Origin: a virus
Direction: 5' to 3' (one strand)
Virus record (IMG/VR): IMGVR_UViG_3300031857_000558
Location: 1 to 37,842 of that record
Length of the DNA: 37,842 nt
In this document: positions 15,775 to 21,491 of the stretch, one piece after another
Position numbering within the stretch: position 1 is the stretch's first letter
How the letters are laid out: each line of letters starts with the position of its first letter
Notes under the pieces: generated by a model
What the model was told of the DNA's origin: nothing
What the model saw: the letters and a program-made list of their open reading frames with translations, nothing else
The model's database searches: none
Translations under genes and position numbers: made by a program

Positions 15775-16047
15775 ATGTCCAAGCAAGCAAAACTATTGAA
15801 TTACCTAAGCACTGGTGCTGAAGTAACTGCCAAGCAGATCGCTGGATCCTTTGGTTTGAAGAATCCTCACGATGCAATTTTCCAATTGCGCAATCAAGGT
15901 CACTGTGTATACGGTAACCGAGCAACTCTGTCCGATGGTACAGTTACAACTAAGTACCGTATCGGTAAGCCATCACGCAAGATGGTTCAGCTGGCTAACC
16001 AAGTATTTGGTGCGCAAGCATTCACACAAGCATTCACACGTAGTTAA
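15775..16047 (+). CDS. Winged-helix DNA-binding-like protein
   Basis: A 90-residue protein. Residues 1-60 (KLLNYLSTGAEVTAKQIAG followed by LKNPHDAIFQLRNQGHCVYG) fit a winged helix-turn-helix: a recognition helix followed by a two-stranded wing ending in TKYRIG. Such small phage proteins often regulate transcription. I start at 15775 because a GGAG site precedes it in the leader TTATTATGGAGATATTAT, a leader that recurs before gene 44. The in-frame 15745 start has no ribosome site. No promoter is obvious right upstream, so transcription may read through the terminator. Confidence 0.8.
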   Translation: MSKQAKLLNYLSTGAEVTAKQIAGSFGLKNPHDAIFQLRNQGHCVYGNRATLSDGTVTTKYRIGKPSRKMVQLANQVFGAQAFTQAFTRS

Positions 16048-16059
16048 TCAGTGAATTGT

Positions 16060-16087
16060 GTAAGGGTATTCGAGAGAGTACTCTTAC
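16060..16087 (+). other. Stem-loop before the diphosphohydrolase-like gene
   Basis: GTAAGGGTA pairs with TACTCTTAC (9 bp, one G-U) around a 10-base loop, 11 bases before the GGAGG of the next gene. It could be a weak terminator or a leader structure affecting translation. Confidence 0.5.
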
Positions 16088-16107
16088 TCGATTTTGTTGG
16101 AGGAAAG

Positions 16108-16446
16108 ATGGCTACGAAAAAAGATGAAGTAAAAGCCAGTCAAGAAGCTACGACTGGTGGTAGAAAATTTGATGGTGGTAAACTTCAATATAGTTTACTG
16201 CCACCACTTGCATTAAAAGCAACTGTTGAGATTTTAACATTTGGTGCGGAGAAATACGAACCAGATAATTGGAAACATGTTCCTGACTCAAAACGTAGAT
16301 ACTTTGACGCAATGCAAAGGCATCTTTGGGCATGGAAAGAGGGAGAGCAAAACGATCCTGAAACTGGTAAGAACCACTTGGCTCATGCAATGTGTTGCCT
16401 AATGTTCTTATATGAGCATGATGTAAAGTATTCTGTTGAAAAATAA
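16108..16446 (+). CDS. dATP/dGTP diphosphohydrolase-like protein (DUF5664/MazZ-type)
   Basis: The 112-residue product carries the signature of the family once called DUF5664 and now annotated as dATP/dGTP diphosphohydrolase: GGRKFDGGKLQYSLLPP, then EILTFGAEKYEPDNWK, then HLWAWKEGEQNDPETGKNHLAH, and a final helix CCLMFLYE. Members remove dATP or dGTP from the pool; one relative, MazZ, supplies the 2-aminoadenine pathway of Z-genome phages. No PurZ is visible here, so a Z genome cannot be claimed, and general purine pool control is equally likely. The ATG has a near-perfect GGAGG site. The longer GTG-initiated frame from 16051 runs through the upstream hairpin and is less likely. Confidence 0.82.
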   Translation: MATKKDEVKASQEATTGGRKFDGGKLQYSLLPPLALKATVEILTFGAEKYEPDNWKHVPDSKRRYFDAMQRHLWAWKEGEQNDPETGKNHLAHAMCCLMFLYEHDVKYSVEK

Positions 16447-16448
16447 AT

Positions 16449-16477
16449 TTGACAAATACACTGTTTTTGGGTATAAT
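16449..16477 (+). promoter_or_regulatory. Consensus sigma70 promoter for gene 45
   Basis: TTGACA (16449-16454), 17 bp, TATAAT (16472-16477): a full consensus match. The -10 lies in the palindrome GTATAAT-GT-ATTATAC (16471-16486). Confidence 0.93.
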
Positions 16478-16519
16478 GTATTATACATATTATTATGTTA
16501 ATTGAAAAAGGAAATCAAT

Positions 16520-17176
16520 ATGAAATTAAGTAAAGAAACCGTAAACCTGTTTAAGAATTTTGCTGGCATTAACAGCAATATGCTTTTGAAATCAGGCAAC
16601 GAAATTTCTACCATCAGTGCTCAGAAGAATGTTATGTCTGATACTATTGTTAGCGAGCAGTTCCCACTTGACTTTGGAATTTATGACCTCAATGAGTTCT
16701 TGGGTGCATTGTCATTGTTCAACGATCCAGACTTAGAGTTTGCTGAGAAGTTTGTAACAATCAAAGAGAATGGTAGTAGCATTAAGTATTTCGCAGCAGA
16801 TGCTTCAGTGTTGACTGTTCCCTCACGCAAGATTACATTTCCAGAAGCTGAGATTGAATTTACGTTGACATCAACTATGTTGAATATGATCCATCGCACT
16901 GCATCTGTTCTGCGTGCCACTGACTTGCAGATTATCGGTGATGGTAGTAAGATCGTTGTGGCAGTTGGTGATAAAAAGAACGTCACAGGTAACAGCTATA
17001 ATGCGCATGTTGGCTCTACCGATAAAACCTTCCAAGCCAACTTGAAGGTAGAGAATCTTAAGATGCTTCCAGGAGATTACATCGTTAGTATCTCTAGCAA
17101 GAAAATCTCTCGCTTCAAAGCCTCCACTAGCGAATTGGTTTATTACGTAGCAGTTGAAGCTGACTCGACATTCTAA
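16520..17176 (+). CDS. 45: DNA polymerase sliding clamp (T4 gp45-like)
   Basis: This trimeric ring tethers gp43 to DNA and also activates gp55-dependent late transcription. The 218-residue product opens MKLSKETVNLFKNFAGINS, almost identical to T4 (MKLSKDTTALLKNFATINS). It keeps the interior block DFGIYDLNEFLGALSLFND and ends VAVEADSTF, like T4's VALEADSTHDF. The ATG at 16520 matches the T4 N-terminus; an in-frame TTG at 16502 would add six residues. Translation uses an AAAAGGAAA site. It has its own consensus promoter and is separated from gene 44 by a terminator-promoter element. Confidence 0.97.
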   Translation: MKLSKETVNLFKNFAGINSNMLLKSGNEISTISAQKNVMSDTIVSEQFPLDFGIYDLNEFLGALSLFNDPDLEFAEKFVTIKENGSSIKYFAADASVLTVPSRKITFPEAEIEFTLTSTMLNMIHRTASVLRATDLQIIGDGSKIVVAVGDKKNVTGNSYNAHVGSTDKTFQANLKVENLKMLPGDYIVSISSKKISRFKASTSELVYYVAVEADSTF

Positions 17177-17177
17177 T

Positions 17178-17206
17178 TTGACTTACGTGAACAACAGGGG
17201 TATAAT
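17178..17206 (+). promoter_or_regulatory. Sigma70-type promoter for the clamp-loader operon, embedded in a terminator
   Basis: TTGACT (17178-17183), 17 bp, TATAAT (17201-17206), 33 bases before the gene 44 start. The -10 hexamer forms the loop and the top base pairs of the terminator hairpin at 17193-17224. Confidence 0.88.
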
Positions 17207-17224
17207 TACCCCTGTTTCTTTTTT
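17193..17224 (+). terminator. Rho-independent terminator after gene 45, overlapping a promoter
   Basis: A perfect 10 bp stem (AACAGGGGTA with TACCCCTGTT) with loop TAAT, running into a T-rich tail with one C (17215-17224). Transcripts from gene 45 should stop or be attenuated here, while the embedded promoter restarts transcription for gene 44. Confidence 0.88.
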
Positions 17225-17238
17225 ATTATGGAGATATT

Positions 17239-18186
17239 ATGGAAGTTCGTGATGAAATGTTTTTGTGGGTTGAGAAGTATCGTCCACAGAAGATTGATGA
17301 TTGTGTATTGCCAGAGGCACTGAAGAAAACATTCAAGGAATATATTAGCAAGGGAGAGTTGCCTAACTTTCTTCTTTGTGGCACAGCTGGTACTGGTAAG
17401 ACTACTGTAGCCAAAGCACTGTGTAACGAGATCGGTGCTGAGTATATGTTCATTAACGGATCTGAAGAATCTGGTATTGACGTATTGCGCACTAAGATCA
17501 AATCATTTGCATCATCAGTTTCATTGACTGATGCAAAGAAAGTCGTTATCCTAGACGAAGCTGACTATCTGAATCCCAACTCTACTCAACCAGCGTTGCG
17601 TGCATTCATTGAAGAGTTCAGTAACAACTGTCGTTTCATTCTTACATGTAACTTTAAGAATCGCATCATTGAACCACTTCACAGTCGTTGCGCTGTGATT
17701 GAATTCAAGATTGATAACACAGAGAAGAAGAACATGCTTGAAGGTTTCTTCAAACGCACTAGGCAAATTCTCACACAAGAAAACATTGAGTTCGATCCTC
17801 AGGTCGTGGCTGAAATGTTGACTAAATACTTTCCAGACTTCCGTCGTATTCTTAATGAACTTCAAAGGTATTCTGTATCTGGTAAGATTGACACTGGCAT
17901 TCTTGTCAATGTTAGTGAAGAATCTTACAAGAGTCTTATCAAGTTCATGAAGGAAAAAGACTTTACTGAAGTTCGTAAGTGGGTTGGTAAAAACTCTGAT
18001 ACCGATTCTGTATCTTTATTTCGTCAGTTGTATGACTCTGCATTTACTATTATGGAACCAGTAAGCGTACCTCAACTTATTCTTATTCTAGCTGAATATC
18101 AATATAAGGCAGCATTCGTTGCTGACCACGAATTGAATAACATGGCAGCTATGACTGAGATTATGGCAAATTGTAAGTTCAAATAA
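17239..18186 (+). CDS. 44: Clamp loader large subunit (T4 gp44-like AAA+ ATPase)
   Basis: gp44 is the ATPase of the gp44/gp62 complex, which opens gp45 and places it on primer-template junctions. The 315-residue product (T4 gp44 is 319) shows the start region LWVEKYRPQKIDDCVLPE, Walker A GTAGTGKT (48-55), Walker B DEAD-type LDEADYL near 106 and the SRC motif with its arginine finger (LHSRCAVIEF). The ATG overlaps the leader TTATTATGGAGATATTATG, a plausible RegA target because RegA in T4 represses gene 44 at its start region. The gene ends in an overlap with the next start. Confidence 0.97.
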   Translation: MEVRDEMFLWVEKYRPQKIDDCVLPEALKKTFKEYISKGELPNFLLCGTAGTGKTTVAKALCNEIGAEYMFINGSEESGIDVLRTKIKSFASSVSLTDAKKVVILDEADYLNPNSTQPALRAFIEEFSNNCRFILTCNFKNRIIEPLHSRCAVIEFKIDNTEKKNMLEGFFKRTRQILTQENIEFDPQVVAEMLTKYFPDFRRILNELQRYSVSGKIDTGILVNVSEESYKSLIKFMKEKDFTEVRKWVGKNSDTDSVSLFRQLYDSAFTIMEPVSVPQLILILAEYQYKAAFVADHELNNMAAMTEIMANCKFK

Positions 18187-18518
18187 TGATTGATCTCTTA
18201 GCTATCATATTTGGTCAGCTAATTGTTTTGGGTATTGGATTCCATCTTGGTTGGAATGCTCGTGAGAGACATGCTAAAGAAGTTTTAAAATCTTTTGTTG
18301 AAGAGATTGAAGAAGATACTAAAAATGATGAAACTGAAATCAAAATAACAATTGATAAACATAATGATTGTTACTATGTTTATAGAATGGAAGACCAGAC
18401 TTTTATGGCACAAGGTAAAACCCGCAACGAACTAGAACATAGCCTTATGAAGCTATTTCCAGGAAAGAAGTTTGCTTGTACTCATGACAATCTGGTCGAA
18501 GTGGGGTTTGCCGAATGA
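18186..18518 (+). CDS. Single-pass membrane protein, unknown
   Basis: The 110-residue protein has a hydrophobic N-terminal segment at residues 3-22 (LLAIIFGQLIVLGIGFHLGW), which looks like a signal anchor. Then comes an acidic stretch and a small alpha/beta domain (YYVYRMEDQTFMAQGKTRNELEHSL) that vaguely recalls HicB-type folds. It is wedged between the two clamp-loader subunits with overlaps at both ends, so it is made in step with them. T4 has no gene at this position. A role linking replication to the membrane is only a guess. Confidence 0.78.
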   Translation: MIDLLAIIFGQLIVLGIGFHLGWNARERHAKEVLKSFVEEIEEDTKNDETEIKITIDKHNDCYYVYRMEDQTFMAQGKTRNELEHSLMKLFPGKKFACTHDNLVEVGFAE

Positions 18519-18892
18519 ATCCATTTGACGTACTCAACTCCATCAACTACACTAAAGAGAATCTTTTTGAAGACCCACAGTCTTTCAAAGAGTATTCTGC
18601 CTTTATGGTAAATCGTGGTCTATCATATTTTCCAGATACGATTCTCTATGCCAATGAGATGAATCGTTATTCTTCCATCCCCAACGATTGGCAATTTTTC
18701 TATTTCCTAAATACTATACCTAAGAAGAAGCGTTTCAGTAAATGGTCTAAAAAAGACAAAGATACTAAAACACTTCAATTGGTTAAAGAGTATTACGGAT
18801 ATTCTAACGAGAGAGCAAGGGAAGCACTAAGCATCTTGTCGGAAAATCAATTGATAACTATTGAAGAAAAATTACAAAAAGGTGGAAGATAA
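18515..18892 (+). CDS. 62: Clamp loader small subunit (T4 gp62-like)
   Basis: The 125-residue product matches T4 gp62 in its most conserved block: YSAFMVNRGLSYFPDTI here and YSKFMVENALSQFPECM in T4. A second block has FLNTIPKKKRFSKWSK (T4 has LMAAVPRGKRYGKWAK). It is shorter than T4 gp62 (187 residues), as in cyanophage homologues, lacking part of the N- and C-terminal regions. It overlaps the preceding gene by four bases and the regA start by one base (TAATG), preserving the T4 order 44-62-regA. Confidence 0.93.
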   Translation: MNPFDVLNSINYTKENLFEDPQSFKEYSAFMVNRGLSYFPDTILYANEMNRYSSIPNDWQFFYFLNTIPKKKRFSKWSKKDKDTKTLQLVKEYYGYSNERAREALSILSENQLITIEEKLQKGGR

Positions 18893-19311
18893 TGACTGTT
18901 GAAATGATTTACTACGACTGGACTCCAGAGTCCATGCTTGAAGTGACGCTACCAGAACCAGATAATTTTCTAAAGGTTCGAGAGACTCTTACACGCATCG
19001 GCATTGCATCCCGTAAAGAAAACAAATTATACCAGTCTTGCCATATTTTACATAAGCAAGGCAGGTACTTTATCGTACACTTCAAAGAACTATTTGCTTT
19101 GGACGGTAAAGAATCGAATATCACTTCTGGTGATATTGAGCGCAGAAATGCAATTACTTCTCTCTTGGCTGACTGGGAACTACTTAAAATCGTAGCAGTT
19201 GTTAAGGCAGAACCAAAGGCATCTCTGTCTCAAATTAAGGTGGTCTCTTTCAAAGAAAAAGATCAGTGGGAACTTGTTCCGAAATATAATATTGGGAAGA
19301 AAATAAAATGA
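18892..19311 (+). CDS. regA: RegA translational repressor of early genes
   Basis: RegA binds mRNA near start codons of many early genes and blocks ribosomes. The 139-residue product (T4 RegA is 122) is clearly homologous. LEVTLPEPDNFLKVRETLTRIGIAS corresponds to T4's ITLKKPEDFLKVKETLTRMGIAN (split here by small changes), LYQSCHILHKQGRYFIVHFKEL is nearly identical, and the end reads WELVPKYNIGKK. An extra 13 residues precede the T4 start, so initiation inside is possible, but the TAATG coupling with gp62 supports 18892. RegA may target the repeated leaders upstream of genes here. Confidence 0.96.
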   Translation: MTVEMIYYDWTPESMLEVTLPEPDNFLKVRETLTRIGIASRKENKLYQSCHILHKQGRYFIVHFKELFALDGKESNITSGDIERRNAITSLLADWELLKIVAVVKAEPKASLSQIKVVSFKEKDQWELVPKYNIGKKIK

Positions 19312-19490
19312 GCACTATTAAAATTGAATTGACCTTGGAAGAAGCAAACATGGTTCTTCGTGTATTGGGTAAACATCCATTCGAGGAAGTTGTTTCCTTA
19401 ATTGGTAAAATTAAAGAGCAGGGTGATCCTCAAGCTGCAGCGATTGCTGCTGCGGCATCTTCTGCTGCTGCTGAACTTCCAGCAGCATAA
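19308..19490 (+). CDS. Small conserved phage protein with Ala-rich tail
   Basis: The 60-residue product starts in an ATGA overlap with the regA stop. Residues 1-40 contain an amphipathic pattern (LEEANMVLRVLGKHPFEEVVSLIGKI) that I associate with a small hypothetical family common in T4-like and other large phages. The last 20 residues are almost all alanine, serine and proline. Function is unknown. Confidence 0.8.
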   Translation: MSTIKIELTLEEANMVLRVLGKHPFEEVVSLIGKIKEQGDPQAAAIAAAASSAAAELPAA

Positions 19491-19495
19491 ATAAT

Positions 19496-19660
19496 AAAAC
19501 CCACCTTAGGGCACGTTAGTCGCTACGGTAACAGGCGTCCGTGTAATTACACCTCCGACACGAAAGTTCGGACCAGTATAAGGTAAGCTGGATTTTAATA
19601 CGGCTCTCTTCATTTTGCCTTCGGGGATTTGCTTGAGAGTTTTTCTAACTCGCTTAATAG
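19496..19660 (+). other. 180-base gene-free leader with several stem-loops (candidate structured RNA)
   Basis: This untranslated stretch before gene 19671 can form several hairpins: one over 19514-19533 (GTTA with TAAC and an inner stem), GTGT-AATT-ACAC, and TCCGA-C-AC-GAAA-GT-TCGGA with a GNRA tetraloop and one bulge. An outer pairing ACCTTA with TAAGGT could close the set. CTCTC and GAGAG later pair ahead of a T-run. I cannot match it to a known riboswitch or tRNA. The same DNA also carries a 35-codon minus-strand frame, so protein coding is an alternative. Confidence 0.35.
19506..19613 (-). CDS. Possible 35-residue minus-strand protein
   Basis: On the minus strand an ATG preceded by GAAGG at normal spacing opens a 35-residue frame with protein-like composition (…SSLPYTGPNFRVGGVIT… and VTVATNVP). 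It occupies almost exactly the gap between two plus-strand genes, as if it were why the gap exists. It has no visible minus-strand promoter and would be the only minus-strand gene in the window. It may instead be the remnant of a structural-type gene or chance. Confidence 0.25.
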   Translation of the reverse strand: MKRAVLKSSLPYTGPNFRVGGVITRTPVTVATNVP

Positions 19661-19670
19661 GAGCAAAACA

Positions 19671-19895
19671 ATGTTGAATAACATTAACACAGCAATCGAC
19701 ACTTTCCAAGGTGTCAAAACTAAATTCGTTGAGACATACGTCAAAAACGAAGAACTCAAAAAACCCCTCAATGCTTTTATTGCTGCACAGTCTTCCTTTG
19801 CGAAAACTGTAGCTAAATCGTATAATGACTTCTTCACTGCCTTAGGTGTGTCCGCATACACCTTTGATGCGAAGAAAGCATTCACGAAACAATAA
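19671..19895 (+). CDS. Small helical protein, weakly phasin-like
   Basis: The 74-residue product has a strong AGGAG site and a long leader. It is an amphipathic helix protein; the block LNAFIAAQSSFAKTVAKSYNDFF recalls the helical core of phasins, which coat polyhydroxyalkanoate granules. The resemblance may only reflect helix composition. It is followed 10 bases later by the Hsp20 gene, so the pair is probably co-transcribed. Confidence 0.75.
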   Translation: MLNNINTAIDTFQGVKTKFVETYVKNEELKKPLNAFIAAQSSFAKTVAKSYNDFFTALGVSAYTFDAKKAFTKQ

Positions 19896-19905
19896 GGAGA
19901 TCATT

Positions 19906-20412
19906 ATGGGAAATACTTTTATCCCCACTTTCTGGGGCACTAAAGACTTGGACAAATTCTTTGTAGGTTTTGATGAACAGTTTGCTCATCTGCAAAAACT
20001 TCATGATGATGTAACAAAGAACATCCCTAACTATCCTCCATACAACATTCGTAAGAATGGTGAGAACTCATACACAATCGAGATCGCTGTTGCTGGTTTC
20101 GCTGAGACTGAGATCGACATTGAAATTGATGGTGGAAAGTTAATTGTCAAAGGTAATGTTGATGCAGCTACTGATGCACTAGAAGACAACTTCTTGTTCA
20201 AAGGTATTGCCACTCGTGCGTTTACTCGTGCGTTTGCTATTGATGATCATATTGAAGTTAAAGATGCTGAGTTGTTTAATGGTATGCTTAAGATTGCTCT
20301 AGAACGTCTAGTTCCAGAACAAATGAAGCCAAAGAAAGTGCCAGTTAAAACTCGTGGTAAGAAACAACTACTACGTGAGGACTCATATGATGAAGCTGCT
20401 GAACGACTTTAA
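19906..20412 (+). CDS. Small heat shock protein Hsp20 (IbpA-like)
   Basis: This ATP-independent holdase prevents aggregation; Hsp20 genes are frequent in T4-like phages of aquatic hosts. The 168-residue product has the alpha-crystallin layout of IbpA: YPPYNIRKNGENSYTIEIAVAGF, then GGKLIVKG, then a variant strand GIATRAFTRAFAIDDHIEVKDAEL, FNGMLKIAL, and a C-terminal tail with a basic patch (KKVPVKTRGKKQ). The C-terminal I-x-I/V anchor is represented only loosely by KKVPV. It starts after an AAGGAGA site and probably shares a transcript with the preceding small gene. Confidence 0.95.
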   Translation: MGNTFIPTFWGTKDLDKFFVGFDEQFAHLQKLHDDVTKNIPNYPPYNIRKNGENSYTIEIAVAGFAETEIDIEIDGGKLIVKGNVDAATDALEDNFLFKGIATRAFTRAFAIDDHIEVKDAELFNGMLKIALERLVPEQMKPKKVPVKTRGKKQLLREDSYDEAAERL

Positions 20413-20482
20413 AAACTTTGTGTATGGTATTCGTGATGGTATTCATGAATTTAAACTCTTTAAAAGAGGTAAGGTGAAGTGA
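20387..20482 (+). CDS. Tiny basic protein overlapping the hsp20 3' end
   Basis: A 31-residue frame, MMKLLNDFKNFVYGIRDGI to the stop at 20482, is preceded by GAGG at 6-base spacing and overlaps the end of hsp20 by 26 bases. It is basic and amphipathic. Expression signals and the tight fit before the following hairpin support it; no homologue is known to me. Confidence 0.5.
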   Translation: MMKLLNDFKNFVYGIRDGIHEFKLFKRGKVK

Positions 20483-20498
20483 TCTAATCATACAAAAT

Positions 20499-20518
20499 AG
20501 GGAGACTTCGGTCTCCCT
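20499..20518 (+). other. Very stable stem-loop with C(UUCG)G tetraloop
   Basis: AGGGAGAC and GTCTCCCT form a perfect 8 bp stem around TTCG. The outer bases ATACAA and TTGTAT can extend it. No U-tract follows on the plus strand. Such CUUCGG hairpins are known in T4 intercistronic regions, where they stabilise mRNA or end transcripts. Confidence 0.8.
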
Positions 20519-20594
20519 AAATACTTGTATGATGAACGCAAAAGTCTCACCGAATCTTATATCCTTTATCACCATCCGCAGAGGGAACTGGGTG

Positions 20595-20747
20595 ATGAAG
20601 ATATCTGTATTCAAACGCAACTATGTAATGATTATCGCTCAACATTATTTTGAGACTGACCAATTTTTTGTTAAACAATTTACACATCATGATGAGGCAG
20701 TGAACTTCATTGATATGTTAGCCCTAAAGGATGATTATGAAAGTTAA
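20595..20747 (+). CDS. Small protein, unknown
   Basis: A 50-residue product (MKISVFKRNYVMIIAQHYF... DDYES), possibly a small alpha/beta fold with an acidic end. I chose the ATG at 20595 downstream of GAGGG and GGGTG; the frame is open from 20529 but that ATG has no ribosome site. It overlaps the next gene by 11 bases. Confidence 0.6.
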   Translation: MKISVFKRNYVMIIAQHYFETDQFFVKQFTHHDEAVNFIDMLALKDDYES

Positions 20748-21024
20748 AGTATTTAAACTTCTCGATGGCACTGAGCTAATCGCAGAACAAGTTCAGGTGT
20801 TTGATCAGTTCTTTGAACTCAAGTCACCAGCTGCAATCGTATTGCAACAATCTGAGCGTGGAGTTGGTGTTGCGTTGGCACCATACATGCCATACGTAGA
20901 AGGTAACTACAAAGTAATGCGAACAGCCATCGCATGTGAGGGTGAACCCAACCTTCAAATGCAGAACGAATACAGCCGAATCTTTGGCTCAGGTATTCAG
21001 ATAGTCTCAGCTGGAGCAATCTAA
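20737..21024 (+). CDS. Small Sm-like beta-barrel protein, relative of the product at 6005
   Basis: The 95-residue product opens MKVKVFKLLDGTELIAEQV and continues FFELKSPAAIVL, the same pattern as the N-terminal domain at 6005-6481 (KLTTGEQLMAML...VAISHPMVIRL). Both look like five-stranded barrels of the Sm/SH3 type. The chosen ATG follows AAAGG by six bases; the in-frame ATG at 20731 overlaps that site. It ends just before a cluster of terminators. RNA binding is conceivable by fold analogy only. Confidence 0.8.
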   Translation: MKVKVFKLLDGTELIAEQVQVFDQFFELKSPAAIVLQQSERGVGVALAPYMPYVEGNYKVMRTAIACEGEPNLQMQNEYSRIFGSGIQIVSAGAI

Positions 21025-21026
21025 CC

Positions 21027-21052
21027 CCTCTAGCACGTCCTAGAGGCTTTTT
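21027..21052 (+). terminator. Rho-independent terminator
   Basis: CCTCTAG and CTAGAGG form a 7 bp stem with loop CACGTC, followed by C and five T residues, three bases after the preceding stop codon. Confidence 0.88.
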
Positions 21053-21059
21053 AAAGACC

Positions 21060-21114
21060 CGATTAGGGGTTTACCCACCCTAATCGTCCTAGAGGCTCCT
21101 AAGCCCTCTCTAGG
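21060..21114 (+). repeat. Two further tandem stem-loops
   Basis: CGATTAGGG and CCCTAATCG (21060-21068/21078-21086) form a perfect 9 bp stem. Then CCTAGA-GGCT pairs with AGCC-(CTC)-TCTAGG (21088-21114) around loop CCTA. The second shares its CCTAGAGG core with the terminator just upstream. Neither has a U-tract. Confidence 0.65.
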
Positions 21115-21134
21115 CTCTGAAAAATCCCTTATAA

Positions 21135-21147
21135 ATCAACAACTTAC
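21135..21147 (-). repeat. 13-mer GTAAGTTGTTGAT, inverted copy
   Basis: Exact reverse complement of the 13-mer found at 11173 and 13635, again upstream of an early-type promoter (21214). Confidence 0.7.
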
Positions 21148-21148
21148 C

Positions 21149-21175
21149 AAAAGTAACCCTAAAGACTTACTTTTT
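21149..21175 (+). terminator. Terminator-like stem-loop, A/T-rich
   Basis: AAAAGTAA and TTACTTTT form an 8 bp stem with a 10-base loop; the 3' arm runs into a fifth T. It is weak because only two pairs are G-C. Confidence 0.45.
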
Positions 21176-21178
21176 AAT

Positions 21179-21202
21179 AACCCTACCGAGAGTAGGGTTT
21201 TT
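21179..21202 (+). terminator. Rho-independent terminator before the early promoter
   Basis: AACCCTAC and GTAGGGTT form an 8 bp stem with loop CGAGA, followed by further T residues. The CCCTAC-N5-GTAGGG core is shared with the hairpin at 11152. Confidence 0.8.
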
Positions 21203-21213
21203 ACATTTTGGTG

Positions 21214-21242
21214 TTTACTTTAATTCAGATCTGATGTATAAT
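21214..21242 (+). promoter_or_regulatory. Sigma70-type early promoter (TTTAATTC type)
   Basis: TTTACT (21214-21219), 17 bp beginning TTAATTC, TATAAT (21237-21242); very close to the promoter at 13699, including CTGATGTATAATA. Confidence 0.88.
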
Positions 21243-21272
21243 AGTCTTATGATGAAAAGAAAGGGAACTGAA

Positions 21273-21473
21273 ATGGGATTCGAAAAGACTGTGTTGGTTG
21301 AAGTTGCTAAGGTTTTGAAAGAAGATCGCAAAGCATCGTTTACGAATGGTACTTTGTTTGTTGAATGTTCTATCGCTGATGCGATAAAAATTGAAACTGC
21401 TTTATTGAAAATTGTGAATTGTGGTGTTATGCTCTCCCGTGTTGGTGAAGAAACTGCCTACGATTTTGTTTAA
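21273..21473 (+). CDS. Small protein, unknown
   Basis: A 66-residue product, MGFEKTVLVEVAKVLKEDRK to the end ETAYDFV, with an alternating alpha/beta look. The ATG at 21273 has AAGGGA at 6-base spacing; an in-frame ATG at 21249 lies upstream of that site. It is the first gene of a three-gene early unit. I recognise no family. Confidence 0.7.
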   Translation: MGFEKTVLVEVAKVLKEDRKASFTNGTLFVECSIADAIKIETALLKIVNCGVMLSRVGEETAYDFV

Positions 21474-21491
21474 CTTGAAGAGGAATATATT

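Noticed and set aside
19496-19600. tRNA or known riboswitch in the leader before gene 19671
   Set aside because: No proper acceptor stem, T-loop or anticodon arm can be drawn, and no riboswitch core I know fits. It is kept only as an unassigned structured region.
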